A stretch of DNA of 64,000 nucleotides, from contig CP023454.1 in the NCBI GenBank assembly GCA_002356635.1, positions 1,224,501 to 1,288,500 on the forward strand. The letters are read 5' to 3'. The notes beneath the pieces are model-generated. The model had not been told where the DNA came from and searched no databases. It saw only the letters and a program-made list of their open reading frames with translations. Position numbers and translations under genes: made by a program. The first letter of the stretch is position 1. Each line of letters opens with the position of its first letter. This DNA comes from Rhodobacteraceae bacterium QY30. Lineage in GTDB: Bacteria; Pseudomonadota; Alphaproteobacteria; Rhodobacterales; Rhodobacteraceae. Below are positions 44,473-52,369 of the stretch, in pieces.

Positions 44473-44500
44473 AAAAAGGCAGCCCCGGCGGACTGCCTTT
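44473..44500 (-). terminator. Rho-independent terminator after the ATPase zeta gene
   Basis: On the minus strand AAAGGCAG, a GC-rich loop (TCCGCCGGGG) and CTGCCTTTTT form a classic stem with a T-run, 28 bases after the zeta-subunit stop codon. It separates that gene from bmt. Confidence 0.85.
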
Positions 44501-44527
44501 CGCGGGATTTCCAGGGTCCGGCCCGCC

Positions 44528-44842
44528 TCAGCCTTCGCCGGCGATCTGGCTTTTGGCTTCGGCCAGCAGTTCGGCCATCTTGGCGCGGATCGTGTCGGCA
44601 TCGGCCTTCCCGGCCAGGTCTGCCACCAGCTTGCGCACGACATCGTCGTCGCCCGCTTCCTCGAAGTCGGCCAGGATCACTTCCTTGGCGTAGGCATCCG
44701 CATCGGCGCCCGACTTGCCCAGAAGCCCCGCCGCCCAAAGGCCAACCAGCTTGTTGCGGCGCGCGCCTGCCCGGAAGAGTTTCTCTTCGTCATAGGCATA
44801 TTTGGATTCGTAGGCTTTTTCGCGATCGTCGAAAGTGGTCAT
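44528..44842 (-). CDS. F1Fo-ATPase inhibitor zeta subunit (DUF1476)
   Basis: 104 residues, the usual length. [20 protein letters not shown] begins the inhibitory N-terminal segment and [19 protein letters not shown] the four-helix core, as in the Paracoccus denitrificans zeta subunit, which blocks ATP hydrolysis by F1. ATG 44,842 is chosen because the family starts at MTTFDDRE. It is divergent from purC with about 210 bases between. Confidence 0.9.
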   Translation of the reverse strand: MTTFDDREKAYESKYAYDEEKLFRAGARRNKLVGLWAAGLLGKSGADADAYAKEVILADFEEAGDDDVVRKLVADLAGKADADTIRAKMAELLAEAKSQIAGEG

Positions 44843-45055
44843 GGCGGGCCCGTCATGGCTGTGGCATTCGCCTTCCATATGCCCGTCCGCGCTGCGTCCC
44901 GCAAGCCCATAGGTCAAATCCGACCTGTCTGGCCCAGGGGAAGGGGAGAGTTGCTTGCGACACCGGACCCGTTGTCCTATAGGGGCGGCTTAGGCGGGCT
45001 TCGGGCGGGGCGCGGCCCGGCCCTAGCGCGCACCCCCCGCAAGAGTGGAGAGCCG

Positions 45056-45820
45056 ATGGCACCGCGTCGCAAGAAGGTCTACGAAGGCAAGGCCAAGATC
45101 CTTTACGAAGGCCCGGAGCCCGGCACCTACATCCAGTATTTCAAGGATGATGCGACGGCCTTCAACGCCCAGAAGAAGGCGACCATCGAGGGCAAGGGGG
45201 TCCTGAACAACCGCCTGTCCGAATTCTTCATGACCGGGCTGACGAACATCGGCGTGCCCAACCATTTCATTCGCCGCATCAACATGCGTGAACAGCTGAT
45301 CCGGCAGGTGGAAATCATCCCGCTGGAAGTCATCGTGCGCAACTTTGCCGCAGGCTCGATCGCCAAGCGGCTGGGGATGGAGGAGGGGACCCCCCTTCCG
45401 CGCCCGATCGTCGAATACAGCTACAAGAACGATGCGCTGGGCGACCCGATGGTGTCGGAAGAATACATCGTCGCCTTCGGCTGGGCCACGCAGCAGGACC
45501 TGGACGACATCGTCAGCCTCGCGCTGCGCGTCAACGACTTCCTGTCGGGCGTGATGTATGGCGTGGGCATCAAGCTCATCGACTTCAAGATCGAGATCGG
45601 CCGGATCTGGGATGGCGACTTCATGCGCCTGATCGTCGCCGACGAGATCAGCCCCGACAGCTGCCGCCTCTGGGACGTCAAGACCGGCCAGAAGCTGGAC
45701 AAGGACGTGTTCCGCCGCGACCTGGGCAACCTGACCGACGCCTACACCGAGGTGGCGCGGCGGCTGGGCGTCATGCCCACCCAGAGCACGCAGATGTCGA
45801 AGCCCACTCTGATCAACTGA
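45056..45820 (+). CDS. purC: phosphoribosylaminoimidazole-succinocarboxamide synthase
   Basis: 254 residues. It couples CAIR to aspartate with ATP, giving SAICAR in purine synthesis. [20 protein letters not shown] at the start, [20 protein letters not shown] near 95-114 and [10 protein letters not shown] and [13 protein letters not shown] near 170-205 are SAICAR synthetase signatures. A GGAG lies upstream of ATG 45,056. The purS gene follows after a RraB-like gene, on the same strand. Confidence 0.97.
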   Translation: MAPRRKKVYEGKAKILYEGPEPGTYIQYFKDDATAFNAQKKATIEGKGVLNNRLSEFFMTGLTNIGVPNHFIRRINMREQLIRQVEIIPLEVIVRNFAAGSIAKRLGMEEGTPLPRPIVEYSYKNDALGDPMVSEEYIVAFGWATQQDLDDIVSLALRVNDFLSGVMYGVGIKLIDFKIEIGRIWDGDFMRLIVADEISPDSCRLWDVKTGQKLDKDVFRRDLGNLTDAYTEVARRLGVMPTQSTQMSKPTLIN

Positions 45821-45836
45821 CCGGCGGCGCGCGGGG

Positions 45837-46190
45837 ATGGCCGGGACCGAGGACAGCCGCAAGGCCCGCGCCCTGGCGCGCAGTCGGATGATCATCGCTT
45901 CGCTGGCGCGGGCGGGGGATGATGGCCAGGCGCCCCGCACCGTCTCGCACTACATCACGCCCGCGTCCGGCAGCGCGGTTGCGGACGACGCCCGGATCGC
46001 CGCGCTGGCGGAAGGCTGGGGCCTTCGGGTCGATTTCGACGCAACCGGGCAGGGCCTGCGCCTGTATCACGACACCGCCCCCGCGGCCCCGCCCTTCGAG
46101 GCGCTGGTCGGCCGGATGGCGGAAGAACTTGACGCGGCCGGCTGGGTCTACGAGGGCTGGGAATGCCCCGTGGTCCGCCCGGCGAAATGA
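45837..46190 (+). CDS. RraB-like protein between purC and purS
   Basis: 117 residues. RAGDDGQAPRTVSHYITPAS, then FDATGQGLRLYHDTAPAAPP and EELDAAGWVYEGWEC fit the RraB (ribonuclease E inhibitor) fold: a DG...R-x-V-x-H motif followed by a ferredoxin-like domain. It lies 16 bases after purC and 31 bases before purS, so the three are likely co-transcribed. Whether it binds RNase E here is not shown by sequence. Confidence 0.65.
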   Translation: MAGTEDSRKARALARSRMIIASLARAGDDGQAPRTVSHYITPASGSAVADDARIAALAEGWGLRVDFDATGQGLRLYHDTAPAAPPFEALVGRMAEELDAAGWVYEGWECPVVRPAK

Positions 46191-46221
46191 AGCGACCGAA
46201 AGAAGCACGAAGGAGAGCCCG

Positions 46222-46461
46222 ATGAAAGCCCGCGTTCATGTCATGCTGAAGGATGGTGTGCTGGACCCGCAAGGGGAAGCCGTGCGCCACGCACTCGCCA
46301 CGCTCGGCTTTGCCGGGGTCGAGGCCGTCCGCCAGGGCAAGGTGATCGAGCTTGACCTGACGGCCACCGACCGCGCCAGCGCCGAAACCGAGGTGAAGGC
46401 GATGTGCGAGAAGCTGCTCGCCAACACCGTCATCGAGAAATACACCGTCGAGATCGCGTGA
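46222..46461 (+). CDS. purS: phosphoribosylformylglycinamidine synthase subunit PurS
   Basis: 79 residues, full length. MKARVHVMLKDGVLDPQGEA and EVKAMCEKLLANTVIEKYTV are PurS signatures. PurS bridges PurL and PurQ in the FGAR amidotransferase complex. AAGGAGAG lies just before the ATG. purQ and purL are not in the window. Confidence 0.95.
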   Translation: MKARVHVMLKDGVLDPQGEAVRHALATLGFAGVEAVRQGKVIELDLTATDRASAETEVKAMCEKLLANTVIEKYTVEIA

Positions 46462-46547
46462 GCCACCCTTTCCGCCGTTGACGCAAGGCCGGCCCCGCGC
46501 AAGGCTGGCCCTGCGCCGGAAAGGCGGCGAGAGGAGGAGGGATCGCC

Positions 46548-47183
46548 ATGGAACGGGTAGAAGGCCAGCATGTCACGGTTGTCTTTGACGGCAGCCGCTG
46601 CGTTCATTCGCGCAACTGCGTCCTGTCTCACCCCGAGGTCTTCGTTCCGAACGTCAAGGGCGACTGGATCTTCCCCGATGCCGCTGCGCCCGAAGAGGTC
46701 CTGCGGATCGGCCAGAACTGCCCCTCGGGCGCGATCCGGGTCATGCGGAAGGATGGCACGGCCACGTCCGACACGCCGCCCGTGGTCAATACGCTGAGGA
46801 TCCGCGAGAACGGTCCCCTCGCCATCGAGGCGGAGCTTCTTGTGAAAGGCGTGCCACATCCCGGCCCGCGCGCCACGCTTTGCCGCTGCGGCCACTCCGC
46901 CAACAAGCCCTTCTGCGACGGCGCGCATGTCGCAGCGGGCTTCACCGCCAGCGGCGAGCCGGCGGCAAAGGACACACCCGCGCTGGAAACCCGCAACGGA
47001 CCCGTCGATCTGCAACCGCAGCCGAACGGCCCCCTGAAGGTGGTGGGCAACCTGGAAATCGTCAGCGGTACCGGCCGGACCCTCAACAAGGTCCGACAGG
47101 CCTTCCTCTGCCGCTGCGGTCATTCCGCCAACAAGCCTTATTGCGACGGCAGCCACAAGGCGGCGGGGTTCCTCGCCGGCTGA
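46548..47183 (+). CDS. iron-sulfur protein: ferredoxin-like domain plus two CDGSH domains
   Basis: 211 residues. Residues 10-65 form a Fer4_19-type domain (RCVHSRNC...NCPSGAI). Two CDGSH [2Fe-2S] sites follow: CRCGHSANKPFCDGAH near 113-128 and CRCGHSANKPYCDGSH near 185-200, each with the C-x-C...C-x-x-x-H ligands. Such proteins bind redox-active clusters in the cytoplasm; the electron partner is not evident. No close operon partner exists on the left (86 bases from purS) and dddP converges 3 bases away. Confidence 0.92.
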   Translation: MERVEGQHVTVVFDGSRCVHSRNCVLSHPEVFVPNVKGDWIFPDAAAPEEVLRIGQNCPSGAIRVMRKDGTATSDTPPVVNTLRIRENGPLAIEAELLVKGVPHPGPRATLCRCGHSANKPFCDGAHVAAGFTASGEPAAKDTPALETRNGPVDLQPQPNGPLKVVGNLEIVSGTGRTLNKVRQAFLCRCGHSANKPYCDGSHKAAGFLAG

Positions 47184-47186
47184 GGC

Positions 47187-48524
47187 TCAGCCTGTCAGGC
47201 GCGGATCGAAGGGATAGGTCGTCAGGTTCTCGAACCCCGTCTCGGTGATCAGCACCTGGTCTTCCAGCTTGATCGAGAAATCCCCGCCCTCGGGCGACAC
47301 AAGCGCCTCGACACACAGCACCATGCCCGGTTCCAGCGTGGTCTCGAACGCCCCGTCGACCCAGGCGTCGGGGTAGGGCACGAAAGGCCATTCGTCGCAC
47401 AGCCCGACGCCGTGCATCTTGCAGGAATACTTCTGCTTCCAGTAGCGCGCCTCCAGCCGGTGGCCGCCATGCGTCAGTTCGCGGATCGTCACGCCGGGGT
47501 GCAGCATCGCCATGTTTTCGCGGATGTGGTCCAGCGCGTGGCCCATGGCCGAGACCATCGCGTTCGTCGGCCGCCCGTCGCCGATCCACCAGGTGCGGCT
47601 GATGTCGATGCAGATGCCGTAGCAGCCGATCAGGTCGGTGTCGAAGGCTAAGATTTCGTTTCTCTGCACGATCCGTGGACCGCATTCCTGAAACCAGGGA
47701 TTCGTGCGCGGACCCGAGGCCAGCAGCCGCGTCTCGATCCATTCTCCGCCGCGCCGGATGTTGCCCCGGTGCAGTTCCGCCCAGATGTCATCCTCGCTGA
47801 CCCCTCCAGCGGGTACGTTTTCGCGCGCGAAAGCCTCCATTTCCGCGATCGCAGTTTCGCAGGCGTGATGGGCGCAGCGCATTGCAAGGATCTCGTCGGG
47901 GCCCTTCACGGCGCGGGCGCGTTCGGTGATGACCTCGCCCTCCAGCACCTGAAAGCCCGCCCGTTCCAGCGCCCGCAGCCCGTGGACCATGATCTTGTCC
48001 ACCGCCAGCCGCCGGTTGGCGCCCGCATGGCCCCGCATTACCTCATCGACCTGGGCGGCGAAACTGCCGGCATCGGCCTCGGTCCGGTCGCCGCAGACGT
48101 TGTAGAAGAACGAGGCGCCGCTGCGCAGTTCCCGGACCAGCGGGTTGAAGGTCACCAGGAAGGGCGCCTGCTTGTAATCCCAGACCACCATGTGACCGTC
48201 GGCGCACAGAAGGCAGGCCCGGAACGGGTTGTGACTGTTCCACAACTGCATGTTCGTGGTGTCGGTCGCGTAACGGATGTTCAGCGGATCGAACATCAGA
48301 AGGCCACCCACATCGCGGTCTGCCAGCGCCTTTGCCAGCCGCCGCCAGCGGTATTCCCGCATTGCCGTCAGATCGGGCGGCGTCAGCCCCGCCGCCGCCC
48401 ATTCCGCGAAGGCCCGTTGCGTGGGTCCGATCTCGATCCGGTTATTGTCATTCGGGCTGCCGTCGGCCAGCCGGTCGCCCCGGCCGGGGTCGATCTTGCG
48501 GTGCGTCCGGGAATAATGGTCCAT
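47187..48524 (-). CDS. dddP: dimethylsulfoniopropionate lyase DddP (M24 metallopeptidase fold)
   Basis: 445 residues, close along its full length to my recollection of roseobacter DddP (RKIDP...LADGSPNDN, LLMFDPLNIRYATDTTNMQL, RLLASGPRTNPWFQECGPRI). The metal ligands and catalytic residue known from DddP structures are in place: FDTDLIG...IDIS (two Asp), MHGVGLCDEWP (His and the catalytic Asp six residues later), VLCVEALV (Glu) and IKLEDQVLI (Glu). DddP splits DMSP to dimethylsulfide and acrylate. A plain aminopeptidase P-like role is less likely. Confidence 0.88.
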   Translation of the reverse strand: MDHYSRTHRKIDPGRGDRLADGSPNDNNRIEIGPTQRAFAEWAAAGLTPPDLTAMREYRWRRLAKALADRDVGGLLMFDPLNIRYATDTTNMQLWNSHNPFRACLLCADGHMVVWDYKQAPFLVTFNPLVRELRSGASFFYNVCGDRTEADAGSFAAQVDEVMRGHAGANRRLAVDKIMVHGLRALERAGFQVLEGEVITERARAVKGPDEILAMRCAHHACETAIAEMEAFARENVPAGGVSEDDIWAELHRGNIRRGGEWIETRLLASGPRTNPWFQECGPRIVQRNEILAFDTDLIGCYGICIDISRTWWIGDGRPTNAMVSAMGHALDHIRENMAMLHPGVTIRELTHGGHRLEARYWKQKYSCKMHGVGLCDEWPFVPYPDAWVDGAFETTLEPGMVLCVEALVSPEGGDFSIKLEDQVLITETGFENLTTYPFDPRLTG

Positions 48525-48745
48525 CGCTGCGGCGTCCTCTCCCTGATCCGCAGGATGCGCGGCGGAACAGGGGGCGGACCGCAGGTTTGCGACGCAAGCG
48601 GCGGTGAAAGTGTCGCCTGCGCAGGGTCGGCCAGCCTGAAATTTGGGCAGGGAAAAAACCTGCGCCCGATGCCGGGGGATCGACGTTGCCCGAGGGGACC
48701 GATTCCACTAGCAGAGAGGCTATCTGCACAAGAAACAGGCATTCC

Positions 48746-49750
48746 GTGGCATCTGCACTGACAATCGCTGGAACGCGGCTGGATCCGCCGGTGTTGCTGG
48801 CCCCGATGGCGGGGATCACCGACCTGCCGTTCCGCCGGATGGTGGCGCGCTTTGGCGCGGGACTCGTAGTGTCGGAAATGGTCTCCAGCGGCGAGATGCT
48901 GACGGCGAAACCCTCGGTCCGCGCCAAGGCCCGCAGCGATCTGGGGATCGGCATGGCGGGTGTCGCCACCTCGGTCCAGCTGGCCGGGCGTGAGGCGCGC
49001 GCCATGGGCGAGGCGGCGCGCGTCGTGGCTGACCTGGGGGCAGGCATCATCGACATCAACATGGGCTGCCCGGCGCGAAAGGTGACGGGCGGGCTGTCCG
49101 GCGCGGCGCTGATGCGCGACCTCGACCATGCGCTGACACTGATCGACGCCGTGGTCGGCGCGGTGGACCTGCCTGTCACGCTCAAATGCCGGCTGGGCTG
49201 GGACGACGACAGCCGCAACGCCGCCGATCTGGCCCGGCGGGCCGAAGCCGCAGGAGTCCGGATGCTGGTCGTTCACGGACGGACCCGCGCGCAGTTCTAC
49301 ACCGGTCAGGCCGACTGGTCCGCGGTCCGCGCGGTGAAGGCCGCCGTCTCGATCCCCGTCGTGGTCAATGGGGACATCACCTCCCCCGATCGGGCGGTCC
49401 GGGCGTTGGCTGCCTCGGGGGCGGATGGCGTGATGGTCGGGCGCGGAGCGCAGGGCGCGCCCTGGCGGCTGGCGCAGATCGCGGCCGCGCTGGGGTTCGG
49501 GACAGCGCCCGCGGTACCCACCGGCGCGGGGCTGGCCGACCTGGTGCTGGAACACCACGCCGAAATCCTGGACTTCTACGGCACCGAACTGGGCATCCGC
49601 ATCGCGCGCAAGCACCTCGGCTGGTACGCGGACGAAGCGGGCATCACCGGGGCGCCCCGCGCCGCGCTGATGACGGCCGCCGATCCCCGTGCCGTGTGCG
49701 ATCTGGTCCGCGCCGCCTTTCTTGTCCCGCAGAGCCGGGCCGCGGCATGA
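48746..49750 (+). CDS. dusB: tRNA-dihydrouridine synthase B
   Basis: 334 residues from GTG 48,746. PPVLLAPMAGITDLPFRRMV is the FMN-binding start, NMGCPARKVTGGLSGAALM holds the active-site Cys, and HGRTRAQFYTG and VVVNGDI, VMVGRGAQGAPW complete the TIM barrel. It reduces uridine in the tRNA D-loop. It is the first gene of the nitrogen-regulation cluster (nifR3 in Rhodobacter) and its stop overlaps the ntrB start. An upstream in-frame ATG at 48,686 is possible. Confidence 0.92.
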   Translation: MASALTIAGTRLDPPVLLAPMAGITDLPFRRMVARFGAGLVVSEMVSSGEMLTAKPSVRAKARSDLGIGMAGVATSVQLAGREARAMGEAARVVADLGAGIIDINMGCPARKVTGGLSGAALMRDLDHALTLIDAVVGAVDLPVTLKCRLGWDDDSRNAADLARRAEAAGVRMLVVHGRTRAQFYTGQADWSAVRAVKAAVSIPVVVNGDITSPDRAVRALAASGADGVMVGRGAQGAPWRLAQIAAALGFGTAPAVPTGAGLADLVLEHHAEILDFYGTELGIRIARKHLGWYADEAGITGAPRAALMTAADPRAVCDLVRAAFLVPQSRAAA

Positions 49751-50835
49751 CCGGGCTGGCTGCCTCTGCCGGTCCTGCCATATGGGCCAGCCTGCCCACA
49801 CCGGCGCTGATCGTCGATGCTGCCGACCGGATCCGGGATGCCAACCCTGCGGCCGAGGCCTTCTTCAACGCCTCGATCCGCGCCATGCTGGGCCAGCCCG
49901 TGCTGGACCGTCTGCTGGCCGAGGCGCCGCTCGTGGAAACCTTCGCCCGCCTGCGCGCCGGGCACCAGGCGATGTTCATCCATACGACGCGCGTCCAGCG
50001 GGCCGACCGCACCGAAACCGCTTGCGACATCCAGGCGGCGCTGGTCGAGGGGCAGCCGGGCATGATCCTGTTGCTGATCACGCCGCAGGAACTGTCGGGC
50101 CATATCGACCGCGCGCAGGCGCTGGGGGCGTCCTCGCGTTCCGCAATCGGCATGGCCGAGATGCTGGCGCATGAGATCAAGAACCCGCTTGCAGGCATCG
50201 CGGGGGCGGCGCAGCTTCTGGACATGACGCTGTCGGCCGAGGATCGCGAACTGACCGGTCTGATCGTGGCCGAGACGCGGCGGATCGTGAAGCTTCTCGA
50301 ACAGGTCGAGCAGTTCGGCAACCTGCTTCCGCCCGCGAAGGTCGCGGTCAACATCCATGACGTGCTGGACCGCGCCCGAAAATCCGCCGCACTGGGCTTT
50401 GCCAACGGCATGCGGATCTTCACCGATTACGACCCTTCGCTGCCGCCGGTTCCGGGCGATGCGGACCAGTTGCTGCAAGTGTTCCTGAACCTGTTGAAGA
50501 ACGCCGCCGAAGCTTCGGGGAACGCAGGCGGAACCATTCGCATCCGCAGCTTCTACGACCAGGCGTTGCGCATCCGCGGCAAGGATGGTCGCGCCGCCGC
50601 CCTTCCGATCAACGTCGAAGTGGTCGATGACGGCCCCGGCATCCCGCCCGAAATAGCGGACGCCATTTTCGACCCCTTCGTTTCGGGCCGGGAAAACGGC
50701 ACGGGCCTGGGCCTTGCGCTGGTGGCGAAGATCATCGCCGACCATGGCGGCTGGATCTCGGTCCAGTCGGTGCCCGGCCGCACCGCCTTTCGCATTTCCC
50801 TTCCCGTCCTGCGCGACACCCATCAGGAGAGCTGA
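49747..50835 (+). CDS. ntrB: nitrogen regulation sensor kinase NtrB
   Basis: 362 residues. A PAS-like sensor domain (about 10-120) precedes the phosphoacceptor motif MLAHEIKNPLAGIAGAAQLL near residue 139 and the ATPase N, G1 and G2 boxes (VFLNLLKNAAEAS, DDGPGIPPEIADAIFDPF, GTGLGLALVAKI). By family knowledge it phosphorylates NtrC when nitrogen is scarce and is switched off through PII. It has no membrane segment, so it is cytosolic. The start overlaps dusB by four bases. Confidence 0.95.
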   Translation: MTGLAASAGPAIWASLPTPALIVDAADRIRDANPAAEAFFNASIRAMLGQPVLDRLLAEAPLVETFARLRAGHQAMFIHTTRVQRADRTETACDIQAALVEGQPGMILLLITPQELSGHIDRAQALGASSRSAIGMAEMLAHEIKNPLAGIAGAAQLLDMTLSAEDRELTGLIVAETRRIVKLLEQVEQFGNLLPPAKVAVNIHDVLDRARKSAALGFANGMRIFTDYDPSLPPVPGDADQLLQVFLNLLKNAAEASGNAGGTIRIRSFYDQALRIRGKDGRAAALPINVEVVDDGPGIPPEIADAIFDPFVSGRENGTGLGLALVAKIIADHGGWISVQSVPGRTAFRISLPVLRDTHQES

Positions 50836-50838
50836 GAC

Positions 50839-52281
50839 ATGGACGGCACCGTTCTTGTCGCCGACGACGACCGCACCATCCGCACCGTCCTGACGCAGGC
50901 GCTGACGCGGGCAGGCTGCCGGGTCCATGCAACGGCCTCGCTGGTCACGCTGCTGCGCTGGGTCGAGGAGGGGAAGGGCGATCTGGTCATCACCGATGTC
51001 GTCATGCCCGACGGCAATGGCCTGACCACGCTGCCCGCCATCACCCGGATGCGGCCGGACCTGCCGGTGATCGTGATCTCGGCGCAAAACACCATGATGA
51101 CGGCGATCCGTGCGACCGAGGCAGCCGCTTTCGACTATCTGCCGAAACCCTTCGACCTGCCCGACCTGATGAAACGCGCCGCGAAGGGGTTGGACCGGAA
51201 ACGCCACGCCATTCCGCAGGGGGCTGTTCCCGTTGGCCTGGCCGCACGCTCGGCTGCGCGGCCGGTGGTGGGCCCGGCCGCCGTTCCTGCGCCCGAATCC
51301 GCGTCCGCGCCCCACGCCGAAGCGGACCCGATGCCGCTGATCGGCCGATCGGCCCCGATGCAGGCGCTGTACCGGGCGGTGGCGCGGATCAAGCAGACCG
51401 ATCTGCCGGTTCTGATCCTTGGCCCCTCGGGCAGCGGCAAGTCGCTGCTGGCGCGCGCCCTTCACGACCTGTCCGATCGCCGCGATCTGCCCTTCGTCAC
51501 CGTGACCGGCGCCGATCTGATGCCGGCCGAAGGCGAAAACCCCGATGCGGCGCAGGCCCGGCTGCTGGCGCAGGTGGGGGCGGGCACGCTGGTGCTGGAG
51601 CAACTGGCCGATTTCGGCCCCGAGGCGCAGGCCCGCGCGGTGCGGCTGATCGACAGCCTGCCGGCAACGAACCCGCCCCGGGTCATTGCCACCTCGGTCG
51701 CGGGCGCCACGGGCCTGCGCGAGGATCTGTTCTATCGGCTGTCCGGCGCAACGCTTTCCCTGCCGCCGCTGGCCGACCGGACGCAGGACATCGCGCTGCT
51801 GGCGACGCACTTCCTGGCCCGCCATGGCCATGGGCCAGAAGTGACGCTGCCCGAGGCGGTCGCTGAACGCCTGAGGTCCCATCCCTGGCCCGGCAACGTT
51901 CGCCAGCTGGAAAACGCCATGCGGCATCTGGCCCTGATCGCGCCCGACCTGTCGCAACTGGTCCCCGCAGACCTGGAGCCGGTGCTGGGACGCGCGGCGC
52001 CCGTCGCATCGGCCGGGGTCCCCGACGGCGAACGGATGGGCGATGCCATCGCCCGCCACCTGCGGCGCTACTTCGACCTGCATGGGGACACCCTTCCCCC
52101 GCCGGGCCTTTATGACCGCATCCTCAGGGAAATGGAGTTGCCGCTGCTGACGATTGCGCTGGAAGCAACCGGCGGTAATCAGGCCAGATGTGCCGATCTT
52201 CTGGGGATCAACCGCAATACCTTGCACAAGAAGATCGTCTCGCTCGATATGAACGTGACACGCCGCCGCAAATTGATGTAA
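50839..52281 (+). CDS. ntrC: nitrogen regulation response regulator NtrC, Rhodobacter type
   Basis: 480 residues. The receiver domain has D53 in [11 protein letters not shown]. The AAA+ domain (about 165-370) has Walker A ([15 protein letters not shown]) but lacks the GAFTGA loop needed for sigma-54, and Walker B is LVLEQLADF. The Fis-type HTH is at the end ([20 protein letters not shown]). Rhodobacter capsulatus NtrC, which also lacks GAFTGA, works with the housekeeping sigma factor; the same is expected here. It starts 3 bases after ntrB. Confidence 0.93.
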   Translation: MDGTVLVADDDRTIRTVLTQALTRAGCRVHATASLVTLLRWVEEGKGDLVITDVVMPDGNGLTTLPAITRMRPDLPVIVISAQNTMMTAIRATEAAAFDYLPKPFDLPDLMKRAAKGLDRKRHAIPQGAVPVGLAARSAARPVVGPAAVPAPESASAPHAEADPMPLIGRSAPMQALYRAVARIKQTDLPVLILGPSGSGKSLLARALHDLSDRRDLPFVTVTGADLMPAEGENPDAAQARLLAQVGAGTLVLEQLADFGPEAQARAVRLIDSLPATNPPRVIATSVAGATGLREDLFYRLSGATLSLPPLADRTQDIALLATHFLARHGHGPEVTLPEAVAERLRSHPWPGNVRQLENAMRHLALIAPDLSQLVPADLEPVLGRAAPVASAGVPDGERMGDAIARHLRRYFDLHGDTLPPPGLYDRILREMELPLLTIALEATGGNQARCADLLGINRNTLHKKIVSLDMNVTRRRKLM

Positions 52282-52369
52282 AAGCGCAACACAGACCTGT
52301 GGCCCGGCTGCGTCAAGCAGATCCGAATGGCGAAACGACAGGCTGCGCGGCGGTGACCGGGGCTTTGCG

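Noticed and set aside
49576-52227. 883-codon open frame on the minus strand opposite dusB, ntrB and ntrC
   Set aside because: It mirrors real genes with strong motifs on the plus strand. Its residues are low-complexity and rich in Arg, Gln, His and Gly, as in antisense frames of GC-rich genes.
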